Source: Burkholderiales bacterium UBA1834 (lineage in GTDB: Bacteria; Pseudomonadota; Gammaproteobacteria; Burkholderiales; Burkholderiaceae_C). From it: a DNA stretch of 51,910 nucleotides. The stretch covers positions 1 through 51,910 of the forward strand of contig DDJC01000117.1 in NCBI GenBank assembly GCA_002339015.1, read 5' to 3'. Positions 34,759-42,708 of this stretch are shown here, one piece after another. The notes under the pieces are model-generated. The model saw only the letters and a program-made list of their open reading frames with translations, had not been told where the DNA came from and made no database searches. Within the stretch, counting starts at the first letter, position 1; every line of letters begins with the position of its first letter. The translations under genes and the position numbers were made by a program.

Positions 34759-35214
34759 ATGCCGCCTCAATCAGCGGTCACGCATGTTCACGTCGGCATC
34801 CCCTTACACAGCACGAGCGTCGTGACCATCTTATTGCCCGGCGACGGCGTCCTCCATGTTCCCTTGCAGAGGGCGCCCAGATGGCTGCTGGACCTGTCGG
34901 CTCAGGCGCCGGGCTTGGGCCTGCCGCAGGTCCAGTCATTCACCCGCCAATCCGGCGGCAATGTGACCATCATCAGCGAACCGGGCAGTGGCACCACGGT
35001 GCAGATGTTCCTTCCATCGACGCCCCTGCCCGCAGCCCTCAAGCCCACGCGCGGGGCCGAAGAGACTGCATCGCTCCGAGCACTTCGGGTACTGATGGTC
35101 GAGGACGACCCACTGGTCGCGTCAGTGATGCCCGGCTTCACCAATGGGTTCGACCTGGATGAGTGGGCGCGAGCCCTTCATGAAGCCGACAGCACACCGC
35201 CCGCTCCTGCCTGA
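34759..35214 (+). pseudogene. Remnant of a hybrid histidine kinase (ATPase end + receiver start)
   Basis: In the middle of this frame, GLGLPQVQSFTRQSGGNVTI followed by ISEPGSGTTVQMFLP is the G2 box and final strands of a histidine-kinase ATPase domain. About 30 residues later, LRVLMVEDDPLVASVM is the first strand and acidic pocket of a receiver domain. The sequence then breaks off. The kinase core before GLGL and the phosphorylated Asp after the acidic pair are both missing, so this is a fragment. Confidence 0.65.
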
Positions 35215-35571
35215 AAGACAACGCGCAATTGCGCTGTGGGTAAAGGCTGGCTGCGCCCGTCAGCAGCGCCTGACTGGTACGCCGAATGCCAATGGTTGGA
35301 CATCGTCGTCAACCAATGCCGCACCATGCCAGCCGCCCCGCAGACTACACATCGAACAAACTGCCCACACACGCTTGTCACCGCTGAATTCGAAACACCA
35401 CCGTGGACCTCGGCTGTTCGGCCATGGAACCCGCTGCACGATGATGCCGATGCGGCATCCCATGGCTGCTACCTGGTTCCCGAGGCTGGCGCGCTGCGGT
35501 GTGAACTGGCAGCTAGACGCGTATGCCCGGCGGATGCAGCGAGCATTCACAGCCGACTGAGCAATAAGCTG
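35215..35571. other. Unassigned stretch before the YcgG-like gene
   Basis: 357 bp with overlapping open frames and no recognisable product. The frame of the YcgG-like gene stays open through this stretch back to 35236, but the residues are not like the family. It may hold the promoter and debris from the decayed region. Confidence 0.4.
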
Positions 35572-36210
35572 ATGAGCGCCGATTTCGCATGCGTGGCTGC
35601 GCGCTCCGTGCTGAATAGGCGCACCTACCGGCTCGGCATCTACGATGCCCTGGGCACGCACGCGGCGGCGATGGGCCTGTGCCACGACCTGTACGAGTTC
35701 AGCCACGAGTTCCCACCGGGCAGCGAGCCCTTCACCAGCTTCATCGCGGCGTTCCGTGGCCCGCACGTTCTCACCGAGGAGCACTTCGAGACGCTGCTGT
35801 GGCGCCAGTTACAGGCCATGCACACCGTGGATGCCCGGTATTTCGACTGGGACCAGAACGTGAGCAAGGATCCGCACAGCCCGAAGTTCTCCTTCAGCAT
35901 CGGGGGGCGAGCGTTCTACGTGGTGGGTTTGAATCCCCGCGCTTCGCGCATGGCACGGCGCACCGAAGGCGAGTCCTATCTGGTGTTCAACGGCCACGAC
36001 CAGTTCGAAGCCCTGCGCCTCACTGGTAAATACAGCCAACTGCAAAAAGCCATACGCGCACGCGACATGGCTTGCCAAGGCACCATGAACCCCATGCTGG
36101 ACGATTTCGGCGCCACCTCGGAGGCGCGTCAGTACGCCGGCCGCGCCGTCTCGGCTGAATGGCGCTGCCCATTCCAGCATCAGGCTCATCAGGAGGAGGA
36201 AACAGCATGA
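35572..36210 (+). CDS. YqcI/YcgG (FPC/CPF, GntA-like) putative haem N-oxygenase
   Basis: This protein of about 212 residues belongs to the YqcI/YcgG family, whose characterised member GntA is a haem enzyme that N-hydroxylates a guanidino group in guanitoxin synthesis. Seen: an N-terminal FACVAARSVL (family FPCxxAKSAL, so FPC is FAC here), DPHSPKFSFSIGGRAFYVVGLNPRASRMARR with the conserved HPxS/NPRAS-xxR region, and C-terminal EWRCPFQHQ (CPF kept). The ATG at 35572 leaves few residues before the FAC motif, so a few N-terminal residues may be missing. The stop overlaps the DUF1989 gene's ATG. Confidence 0.78.
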   Translation: MSADFACVAARSVLNRRTYRLGIYDALGTHAAAMGLCHDLYEFSHEFPPGSEPFTSFIAAFRGPHVLTEEHFETLLWRQLQAMHTVDARYFDWDQNVSKDPHSPKFSFSIGGRAFYVVGLNPRASRMARRTEGESYLVFNGHDQFEALRLTGKYSQLQKAIRARDMACQGTMNPMLDDFGATSEARQYAGRAVSAEWRCPFQHQAHQEEETA

Positions 36211-36824
36211 CCGACACAGTCGCCGATGCCGATGTCATCGACATGAAGACCACGCGCATCCCCCCGCAAAGCGGCACGGCCTTCACATTGCGCAAGGGGC
36301 AGGTGCTGCGGGTGATTGACCCGATGGGGGAACAGGTCGCTGATCTTTTCGCGGTGAAGCAGGGTGACTTCGGCTGCGTGCTGTCTTCCGGACGCAGCCT
36401 TGATTACGCCAGCAAGATTTACCTGTCGGAAGGCGACCCGCTTTACTCGAACGACAGCCAGGTGATGTTCACCATCGTCAAGGACACCGTCAGGAAGCAC
36501 GACTTCCTGCTGACGCCCTGCAGCCCGGAGATGTTCAAGATCCTCTACAAGCATGTAGGACACCACCCCAGTTGCTTCGAGAATCTGCGCATGGCGCTGG
36601 AGCCCTTCGGCATCGACTCGACGAGGATCGGCACCACGTTCAACATCTTCATGAACGTCAACATCCATGAAGGTGGACGTCTTACTGTGGACGTGCCAAC
36701 GTCCAAGGCCGGTGACTACATCGAGTTGCGTGCCGAAATGGATCTCATCTGCGGCCTGACGTCATGTTCGGCTGAAGGGTCCAACAATGGCAGTTTCAAG
36801 CCCATCGACTATGTCATTTTCTAA
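36207..36824 (+). CDS. DUF1989 (urea-carboxylase-associated) family protein
   Basis: This 205-residue protein is of the DUF1989 fold that includes the carboxyguanidine deiminase subunits CgdA/CgdB. Seen: IPPQSGTAFTLRKGQVLRVIDPMGEQVADLF, SKIYLSEGDPLYSN, FNIFMNVN and the Cys-containing end DLICGLTSCSAEGSNNGSFKPIDY, a typical ligand region. A second conserved Cys lies in HHPSCFENL. GAGGAGGAA precedes the ATG, which overlaps the YcgG-like stop, so the two are coupled. A role in cleaving a guanidino or urea-type group is plausible but unproven. Confidence 0.85.
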   Translation: MTDTVADADVIDMKTTRIPPQSGTAFTLRKGQVLRVIDPMGEQVADLFAVKQGDFGCVLSSGRSLDYASKIYLSEGDPLYSNDSQVMFTIVKDTVRKHDFLLTPCSPEMFKILYKHVGHHPSCFENLRMALEPFGIDSTRIGTTFNIFMNVNIHEGGRLTVDVPTSKAGDYIELRAEMDLICGLTSCSAEGSNNGSFKPIDYVIF

Positions 36825-36896
36825 CTTTCGGGCCAGATCCAGGGAAAGCCACGTCGGCAGGACCAGCCGCCTCCCCTCGTTCAACTTGTACGCCAA

Positions 36897-38696
36897 TCAC
36901 GTTGCACATGAGGTGTCACGGGCGAACGTGCGCATGGGAAGCGCCACGAGCGCATCGAAGCACATGGGCTTGCCGAGCAGGAACCCCTGGAGCAACTGGC
37001 AGCCGCGGGCGAGCAGCCAGTCCAGCTGCTCCCGGTTTTCAACGCCTTCCGCGACACACACCATGCCGAGCCGGTTGCCCAGGCCAAGCATGGTCTCCAC
37101 CAACATCTGTCCGTTGGCGGTGTCCAGTGCGTTGATGAAGGATCGATCCAGCTTGAGCTTCGTGGCGGGCAAGGTCTGAAGTCGCGCCAGCGACGAGTAG
37201 CCTGTGCCGAAATCATCGATTGCGATGGAAAAGCCGGCGTCAGACAAGGTCCTGAGCCGGTCCTCGCATCGCCTGTCATGGGATGACATGACACTGGACT
37301 CGGTGACCTCGAGTTCGAGATCATGCGGCGCCAGGCCCTTTGCCTGAATCACACGCCGTATGCCATCGACCAGATCGGGATCTTCCAGCTCCTGCGGAGA
37401 CACATTGACGGCAATGTGGCGCAGCATCAGGCCATGATGGCGAAGCCTGACCAGATCGGTGCATGCCTTCTCGAGCACCTGCTGGCCCAGCCGCCTGATG
37501 ACGCCCGCCTCCTCGGCCAGCCTGATGAACACGTCCGGGCTGATGGGGCCGAGCCTGGGATGCCGCCAGCGGGCCAGGGCCTCCGCGGCCACTGGCTCTC
37601 CGTTGCTGTCGAAGCAGGGCTGGTAGACCACGTCTATTTCCTTGCGGTCGATGGCCTTGAGCAGATCCTTGCGCAACTCGTATGCGGCCCGGACGGCATC
37701 GTCATGCGATTTGTCGAACACGGCGCAGGCGGTACCGCCCTTGCGCTTGGCAGCGTACATGGCCACGTCCGCACGCCGCTGGATTTCAGTCGCCGAGATG
37801 GCACTGTCGATGGACGCGGCCCCCACACTGGCAGAGACCTCGAACGACATGCCGTCATACAGCACGGGCATTGCGAAGGCATCGCAGGCCAGTGCAAACA
37901 GGTCAGCCACCGTCCGCTTGCTCTGGCGGCAGGTCACGAGGATGCTGAACTCGTCACCGCCCAGCCTGGCCACGCTGGCAAAACCCCGGAAGCTGCCTGC
38001 CAGCCGGTTGCCCACGGTTTCGATGACGTGATCACCCGCGGCATGGCCGTATTGATCATTGATCTGCTTGAAGCTGTTCAGATCAACGAACAACAACCAC
38101 CCGCACGCGTCCGCGCGGGCGCAGACTAGTTGCAGTTCGGACAGGAAGGCGCTTCGGTTGAACAACCCGGTCAATGGGTCGGTCGTTGCCGCGCGCGTGA
38201 TTTCCTCGCGCCACTGCACGGTTTTCCTGCCGTGCCCACGGGTGGACGCCTCCCACAGCAGAAAACACACCAACTGGGCCGCCAGCAGGATGGACAGGTC
38301 CCGCGCCAGATCCTCGTAGACCTCGGCCGCGGAGAGGCACACCTTGGCCGTGCGACCCAGACCCGGGCCATTGCCTGAAGACACCGAGGCACAGCTCGCG
38401 GTGTCACCGAGCCACTGCAGTGCCGGCGTCGCGCGCGGTGCACGTGACAGCCGCTGACATCTGCCGGCGTCACACGCCTCGACCAACAGCAGATCCTCGA
38501 AGTTGCGCTGCATCGCCTGCAGGTTCCCGGCCGGCATCGCCTGCCCCTTCGCGTCCATGGACTCCACGAGCATCCTGGCCACCGCCTTGGCTTGCGCACC
38601 GTTGTGCGCGAACCCATAGTGCAGACTGGACAGCGACAAGACCAGCGACGTGATGATGGCCGTGAACACAAAGGGCAGGCCATGCGCCTTGCTCAT
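36897..38696 (-). CDS. GGDEF-EAL cyclic di-GMP turnover protein
   Basis: This membrane protein of about 599 residues has two TM helices flanking a periplasmic sensor domain (about 30-145). A diguanylate cyclase domain with an intact RLGGDEFSI follows, then an EAL domain with EALARW, NVSPQEL, ELEVTES, DDFGTGYSSL, LKLDRSFI, AEGVEN and QGFLLGKP. All the metal and catalytic residues I can name for the phosphodiesterase are present. So it can in principle make and degrade c-di-GMP. The start may be 38696 or 38726. Confidence 0.92.
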   Translation of the reverse strand: MSKAHGLPFVFTAIITSLVLSLSSLHYGFAHNGAQAKAVARMLVESMDAKGQAMPAGNLQAMQRNFEDLLLVEACDAGRCQRLSRAPRATPALQWLGDTASCASVSSGNGPGLGRTAKVCLSAAEVYEDLARDLSILLAAQLVCFLLWEASTRGHGRKTVQWREEITRAATTDPLTGLFNRSAFLSELQLVCARADACGWLLFVDLNSFKQINDQYGHAAGDHVIETVGNRLAGSFRGFASVARLGGDEFSILVTCRQSKRTVADLFALACDAFAMPVLYDGMSFEVSASVGAASIDSAISATEIQRRADVAMYAAKRKGGTACAVFDKSHDDAVRAAYELRKDLLKAIDRKEIDVVYQPCFDSNGEPVAAEALARWRHPRLGPISPDVFIRLAEEAGVIRRLGQQVLEKACTDLVRLRHHGLMLRHIAVNVSPQELEDPDLVDGIRRVIQAKGLAPHDLELEVTESSVMSSHDRRCEDRLRTLSDAGFSIAIDDFGTGYSSLARLQTLPATKLKLDRSFINALDTANGQMLVETMLGLGNRLGMVCVAEGVENREQLDWLLARGCQLLQGFLLGKPMCFDALVALPMRTFARDTSCAT

Positions 38697-39182
38697 GGCT
38701 CTGTCGTCAGCAAGCGGAATGAACATGAATCGACGGTTACACCAGCAGACGGCACACAAGCCATCCAGCAAGCGCGCGACCTACGCTCATGGCAAGGCTG
38801 CGCGCGCGCCTTCACCATCGCAAGCGGGCCGAACTGCCTCGCCAGTGAGTTGGCCGCACTGAACTGCCCAAGGCGGCGAACAGGCGCCCGGCCCACAAGA
38901 CCCCGGGGCACCTGAAGCAGGGCTGGCATCCGGCGGGAGGACAGCCTGCTTTCCCAGCATTGTCCGCCGCGCGGGGTAAACCCGAACCCTGAAATTGGGA
39001 CGCGAGGATAACGAATTTCTCCGTTTTGCGAAAGCTTATCCCCTCCGATCCACAGGTTGTGAGGCGCAGAAGGTTGATCGGCCTCGACATAAGGGCTCCA
39101 CTTCTGCAAACGAACTGCCTTCCCGGTTCACCTGTTTCGCCCACACTGCACACAACGATTCCGACATCTCACGCCGGCCAAC
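38697..39182. other. Non-coding stretch between the divergent c-di-GMP and methyltransferase genes
   Basis: This stretch of about 486 bp must hold both promoters. Part of it (about 38740-38930) stays open in several frames, but nothing there resembles a known protein. The last 180 bp are less GC-rich than the surroundings, as expected for a promoter region. I see no repeat or RNA. Confidence 0.45.
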
Positions 39183-39809
39183 ATGAGCAAGGACATCCCC
39201 AGCCCCATTGACCTCCGAACCATGACGGATGCCAAGGCCTGGGAATCCATGGCCATGCAAAAGCGTCCATGGCGGACGGAGTTCTTCGACGCAGTCGCTC
39301 ACGAGCTTGGAAGCGTTTCCCGGCTTCGCGATGTCCATGTGCTTGAGCTAGGCTCCGGCCCTGGCTTTCTGGCAAAGCACCTGCTTGACCGCATCCCCGC
39401 CATCACCCGCTATGTGGCGCTGGATTTCTCCCCTGCCATGCACCAACTGGCCCTTGAACGCCTGGGTGAACAAGCCTCTCGTGTGGCGTTCGTCGAACGC
39501 AGCTTTCTGCAACCCGATTGGCACAGCGATCTAGGCGATTTCGACTTTGTCGTCACCCATCAGGCCGTGCATGAGCTTCGCCACAAAAGGCATGCGACCA
39601 CCTTGCACGCCCAGGTGGCCGAACTGCTGAAACCATCCGGCAGATATCTTGTTTGCGACCACTTCGCCGGCGTGGATGGTATGAAGAACACCGAGCTCTA
39701 CATGAGCATCTGCGAACAAGCGCAGGCACTCTTGCAAGGCGGCTTCATGTCCGTGCGCCACTTGCTGACCAAGGGCGGCCTGGTCCTTCATCGCGCATCC
39801 GTCCAGTGA
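39183..39809 (+). CDS. Class I SAM-dependent methyltransferase
   Basis: This 208-residue protein has a Rossmann-like SAM domain: motif I VLELGSGPGFLAKHLL (about 50-65), the acidic post-I strand YVALDFSPAMHQLA, motif II FDFVVTHQAVHEL and motif III LLKPSGRYLVCDHF. The family spans many substrates, and the neighbours give no strong hint. The ATG at 39183 is the first good start after the promoter region. Confidence 0.8.
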   Translation: MSKDIPSPIDLRTMTDAKAWESMAMQKRPWRTEFFDAVAHELGSVSRLRDVHVLELGSGPGFLAKHLLDRIPAITRYVALDFSPAMHQLALERLGEQASRVAFVERSFLQPDWHSDLGDFDFVVTHQAVHELRHKRHATTLHAQVAELLKPSGRYLVCDHFAGVDGMKNTELYMSICEQAQALLQGGFMSVRHLLTKGGLVLHRASVQ

Positions 39810-39980
39810 ACAGATGGCCGCGACCGCGTCCTCAAGTGCAAGCGTTGTCAGGGGATCCTTACATGCTGTAGCAGCCGCCCCACCGCGCACCCTGTATTTG
39901 TGATCGTCACCCGGCCGAAAGTCTTAAACCGGTGCGGACCGCCACCTAGAATGGCCTTTCAACAAGAGCGGAGCATTCCC

Positions 39981-40877
39981 ATGGTCAAGGCAGGCAGCCA
40001 GGTCGTATCCAAGATTCTCAGCGCCCACGAGGCCGAGATCCTGTCGGAGTGGAGCCAGCGCCTGAAGGACGATGGCGCCCTTCAGAGCGGCCGCATCCGT
40101 GAGGCCGAGCTCAACGCTCAGTGCAAGGGTTTCCTGACCACGCTGGGCGAGGCCCTGGCGGCCGGCGCCACCGACGTGGACACCGCCCCCTTCGGCCCGG
40201 TGCGCGATCTGCTGTCGGACATTTCGTCCAGCCGTGCACAGCAGGGTTTCTCACCCCGCGAGACGGCAGTCTTCATCTTCTCGCTCAAGCAACCGCTGTT
40301 CGACGTGTTCCAGCGCCACAGCAAGGAGGATGCTTCGCTGGCGCTGGAAACCAACTGGGCAATCGGTCTGCTGCTTGATCGCCTGGGCCTGTTCACTGTC
40401 GAGGCTTACCAGCGCAGCCGTGAGGCCCTGATCGTGCGCCAGCAGCAGGAGATTTCCGAACTGTCCACCCCGGTGATCAAGTTGTGGAACGGCATCCTGG
40501 CCCTGCCTTTGATCGGCACGCTGGACAGCGAGCGTACCCAGGTGGTGATGGAAAACCTTTTGGAATCCATCGTGCAGCAGAGCGCCGAGATCGCCATCAT
40601 CGACATCACCGGCGTGCCCACGGTGGACACGCTCACCGCCCAGCACCTGCTCAAGACCATCGCCGCAGCCCGCCTGATGGGCGCCGACTGCATCATCAGC
40701 GGCATCCGCCCGCAGATCGCGCAGACCATGGTGCACCTGGGCGTGGAGCTGTCGGTGGTGTCCAAGGCCACGCTGGCCGATGCCTTCGCACTGGCGCTGC
40801 AACGCCAGGGGCGCACGGTGGCCAAGGCGCGCAGCACCGCGGTCACCCAGGCTGCGCCCACCCACTCCCAAGCCTGA
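39981..40877 (+). CDS. rsbR: Stressosome scaffold/sensor RsbR
   Basis: This 298-residue protein has an N-terminal RsbRD-like sensor domain (about 10-160, SKILSAHEAEILSEWSQRLK) and a C-terminal STAS domain (about 165-270). IIDITGVPTVDTLTAQHLL and GIRPQIAQTMVHLGVELS retain both threonines (Thr217 and Thr249 in this numbering) at the positions where RsbR proteins are phosphorylated by RsbT. The ATG at 39981 follows AGAGCGGAG. First gene of the stressosome operon. Confidence 0.9.
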   Translation: MVKAGSQVVSKILSAHEAEILSEWSQRLKDDGALQSGRIREAELNAQCKGFLTTLGEALAAGATDVDTAPFGPVRDLLSDISSSRAQQGFSPRETAVFIFSLKQPLFDVFQRHSKEDASLALETNWAIGLLLDRLGLFTVEAYQRSREALIVRQQQEISELSTPVIKLWNGILALPLIGTLDSERTQVVMENLLESIVQQSAEIAIIDITGVPTVDTLTAQHLLKTIAAARLMGADCIISGIRPQIAQTMVHLGVELSVVSKATLADAFALALQRQGRTVAKARSTAVTQAAPTHSQA

Positions 40878-40895
40878 CCGGCGGAGGCACGTACT

Positions 40896-41291
40896 GTGGA
40901 CCGCATTCCCATCCTCAAGCTGGGCAAAGCGCTGCTGGTCACCATCCAGGTGGACATGCACGACCAGTTGGCCACCGCCCTTGAAGAAGACCTGACCAAC
41001 ATGATCGTGTCCACCGGCGCTCGCGGGGTGCTGATCGACATCTCGGCCCTGGACATCGTGGACAGCTTCATCGGCCGCATGCTGGACAACATCGCCGCCG
41101 TCTCGCGCATCCTCGATGCCGACACGGTGGTGGTGGGCATGCGACCGGCCGTGGCCATCACGCTGGTAGAGCTGGGCCTGTCGCTGGGCGGGGTCAAGAC
41201 GGCACTGGACGTGGACCGGGGCATGAAACTGATCCGCGAGCGCCTGGTGATGGACGATGCCGACGACGGCGACGAAGGCACCAGTGAGTGA
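40896..41291 (+). CDS. rsbS: Stressosome STAS protein RsbS
   Basis: This 131-residue single-STAS protein forms the stressosome core with RsbR and sequesters RsbT. The GTG start at 40896 follows GGAGG. LIDISALDIVDSFIGRML holds the phosphorylatable Ser (Ser57, equivalent to Ser59 of Bacillus RsbS). VGMRPAVAITLVELGLSLGGV is the rest of the STAS fold. An acidic tail (DDADDGDEG) overlaps the next gene by eight bases. Confidence 0.92.
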   Translation: MDRIPILKLGKALLVTIQVDMHDQLATALEEDLTNMIVSTGARGVLIDISALDIVDSFIGRMLDNIAAVSRILDADTVVVGMRPAVAITLVELGLSLGGVKTALDVDRGMKLIRERLVMDDADDGDEGTSE

Positions 41292-41673
41292 ACTGCAGGA
41301 CATCCGCACCTCGGAAGACGTGGTGCGCGTCCGGCAGCGGGTACGAATGCTGGCCGTGCAATCCGGCCTCGGCCTGGTCGATCAGACCAAGATCGTGACG
41401 GCGGCCAGCGAACTGGCCCGCAACACGCTCGACTACGGTGGTGGCGGCCATGTCGAGATGGCGTTGTTGATGCTGCCGCGCCGCGGCGTGCGCCTGGTGT
41501 TCGTGGACCAGGGCCCTGGCATCAAGGACATCGATGCCGCACTGCGCGATGGCTTCACCACCGGCGGTGGCATGGGCCTGGGGCTGGGCGGCGCCAAGCG
41601 CCTGTCCAGTGAATTCCACATCGAATCCAGCCCCGGAGAGGGCACGCGCATCACCATCGCGCGCTGGAAGTAG
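41284..41673 (+). CDS. rsbT: Stressosome switch kinase RsbT
   Basis: This 129-residue GHKL kinase phosphorylates RsbS and RsbR and, once released, activates the output branch. The GTG start at 41284 overlaps the rsbS stop. N-box ELARNTLDYGGGG, G1 DQGPGI and G2 GGGMGLGLGGAKRL are complete. In Bacillus the output is the RsbU phosphatase and sigma B. Here the operon continues instead with an RsbX-like fusion and histidine kinases. Confidence 0.92.
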   Translation: MSELQDIRTSEDVVRVRQRVRMLAVQSGLGLVDQTKIVTAASELARNTLDYGGGGHVEMALLMLPRRGVRLVFVDQGPGIKDIDAALRDGFTTGGGMGLGLGGAKRLSSEFHIESSPGEGTRITIARWK

Positions 41674-41685
41674 GCAGGCCGCACC

Positions 41686-42708
41686 ATGTTCGAAGTACTC
41701 GTCTCCGATCCCAGCCAGGTGGCCGAGGCACGCCGTCGTGCCACCGCCGCCGCGGGGCTCGCGGGCTTTGGCGAGGTCACGGCCGGTCAGGCCGCGCTGG
41801 TGGCCACCGAGCTGTGCAGCAACCTGCTCAAGCACGGCCAGGGCGGACGCCTGCTGGTCAATCCCTGCAACAACACGCTCGACCTGATCGCACTGGACAG
41901 CGGCCCCGGCATGCCCGATGTCGAGGCCTGCATGGCCGATGGCTACTCCACCGCGGGCACGCGTGGGCAGGGTCTGGGCGCCGTGCGCCGCCTGGCTCAG
42001 TCGGTGGAGGTGGCCTCGTGGCCGGGCAGCGGCACCGCCGTGTGGGCGCGCCTGGTCACGGCCGATGAGACCAACCCCGACGCCCTGGCCATCGCCATCC
42101 GCCGCCCGCCGGTGGTGCGCGATGCCGGTGTCTGGGCCGTGAACGTGCCCAAACCGGGCGAAAACGTCTGCGGCGATGGCTGGGATTGGTCCGAAGATGA
42201 ACATGGCCGCACCCTGTTCGTTGTCGATGGCCTGGGCCACGGCACCGAGGCGGCGCTGGCCGCCAACGCCGCCCTGGCGGCATTCCGCCGCCACCGTGGG
42301 GCCGCCCCCGAGGAGATCGTGCAAGCCGTGCACTCAGGCATCCGCCACACGCGGGGTGGCGCGGTGGCGGCTGCCCGCATCGACTGGGCAGGCGCCACCG
42401 TGACCTTCGCGGGCCTGGGCAACATCGCTGGCGCGCTGGTGCTGCCTTCCGGGCAGACGCGCCGCATGGTGTCGATGAACGGCACGGCCGGGCACAACGC
42501 CCGCAAGGTGCAGGGCTTCGAATACCCCTGCCCGCCCAACGCCCTGCTGGTGATGCACTCCGACGGCATCAGCACCGGCTGGTCGGGCGAGCGCTATGCC
42601 GCCATGCTGTGGAAGCACCCCATGCTGCTGGCCGGCATGCTCTACCGGGATTTCAGCCGGGGGCGCGATGACGCCACCGTGGTCGTGACCGGGACGGGGC
42701 GGCCATGA
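41686..42708 (+). CDS. Fusion of a GHKL ATPase and an RsbX/SpoIIE-type phosphatase
   Basis: This 340-residue protein has an RsbT/RsbW-like ATPase domain at about 1-125 (N-box ELCSNLLKHGQGG, G1 DSGPGM, G2 TRGQGLGAVRRL). A PP2C-like phosphatase domain at about 135-335 follows, with NVCGDGWDW, FVVDGLGHGTEAALAANAAL, MHSDGIS and RDDATVVV supplying the metal-binding Asp residues. RsbX resets stressosomes by dephosphorylating RsbS/RsbR, so a fused kinase-like domain gives a bifunctional reset or partner-binding protein. The stop overlaps the next ATG (ATGA). Confidence 0.88.
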   Translation: MFEVLVSDPSQVAEARRRATAAAGLAGFGEVTAGQAALVATELCSNLLKHGQGGRLLVNPCNNTLDLIALDSGPGMPDVEACMADGYSTAGTRGQGLGAVRRLAQSVEVASWPGSGTAVWARLVTADETNPDALAIAIRRPPVVRDAGVWAVNVPKPGENVCGDGWDWSEDEHGRTLFVVDGLGHGTEAALAANAALAAFRRHRGAAPEEIVQAVHSGIRHTRGGAVAAARIDWAGATVTFAGLGNIAGALVLPSGQTRRMVSMNGTAGHNARKVQGFEYPCPPNALLVMHSDGISTGWSGERYAAMLWKHPMLLAGMLYRDFSRGRDDATVVVTGTGRP

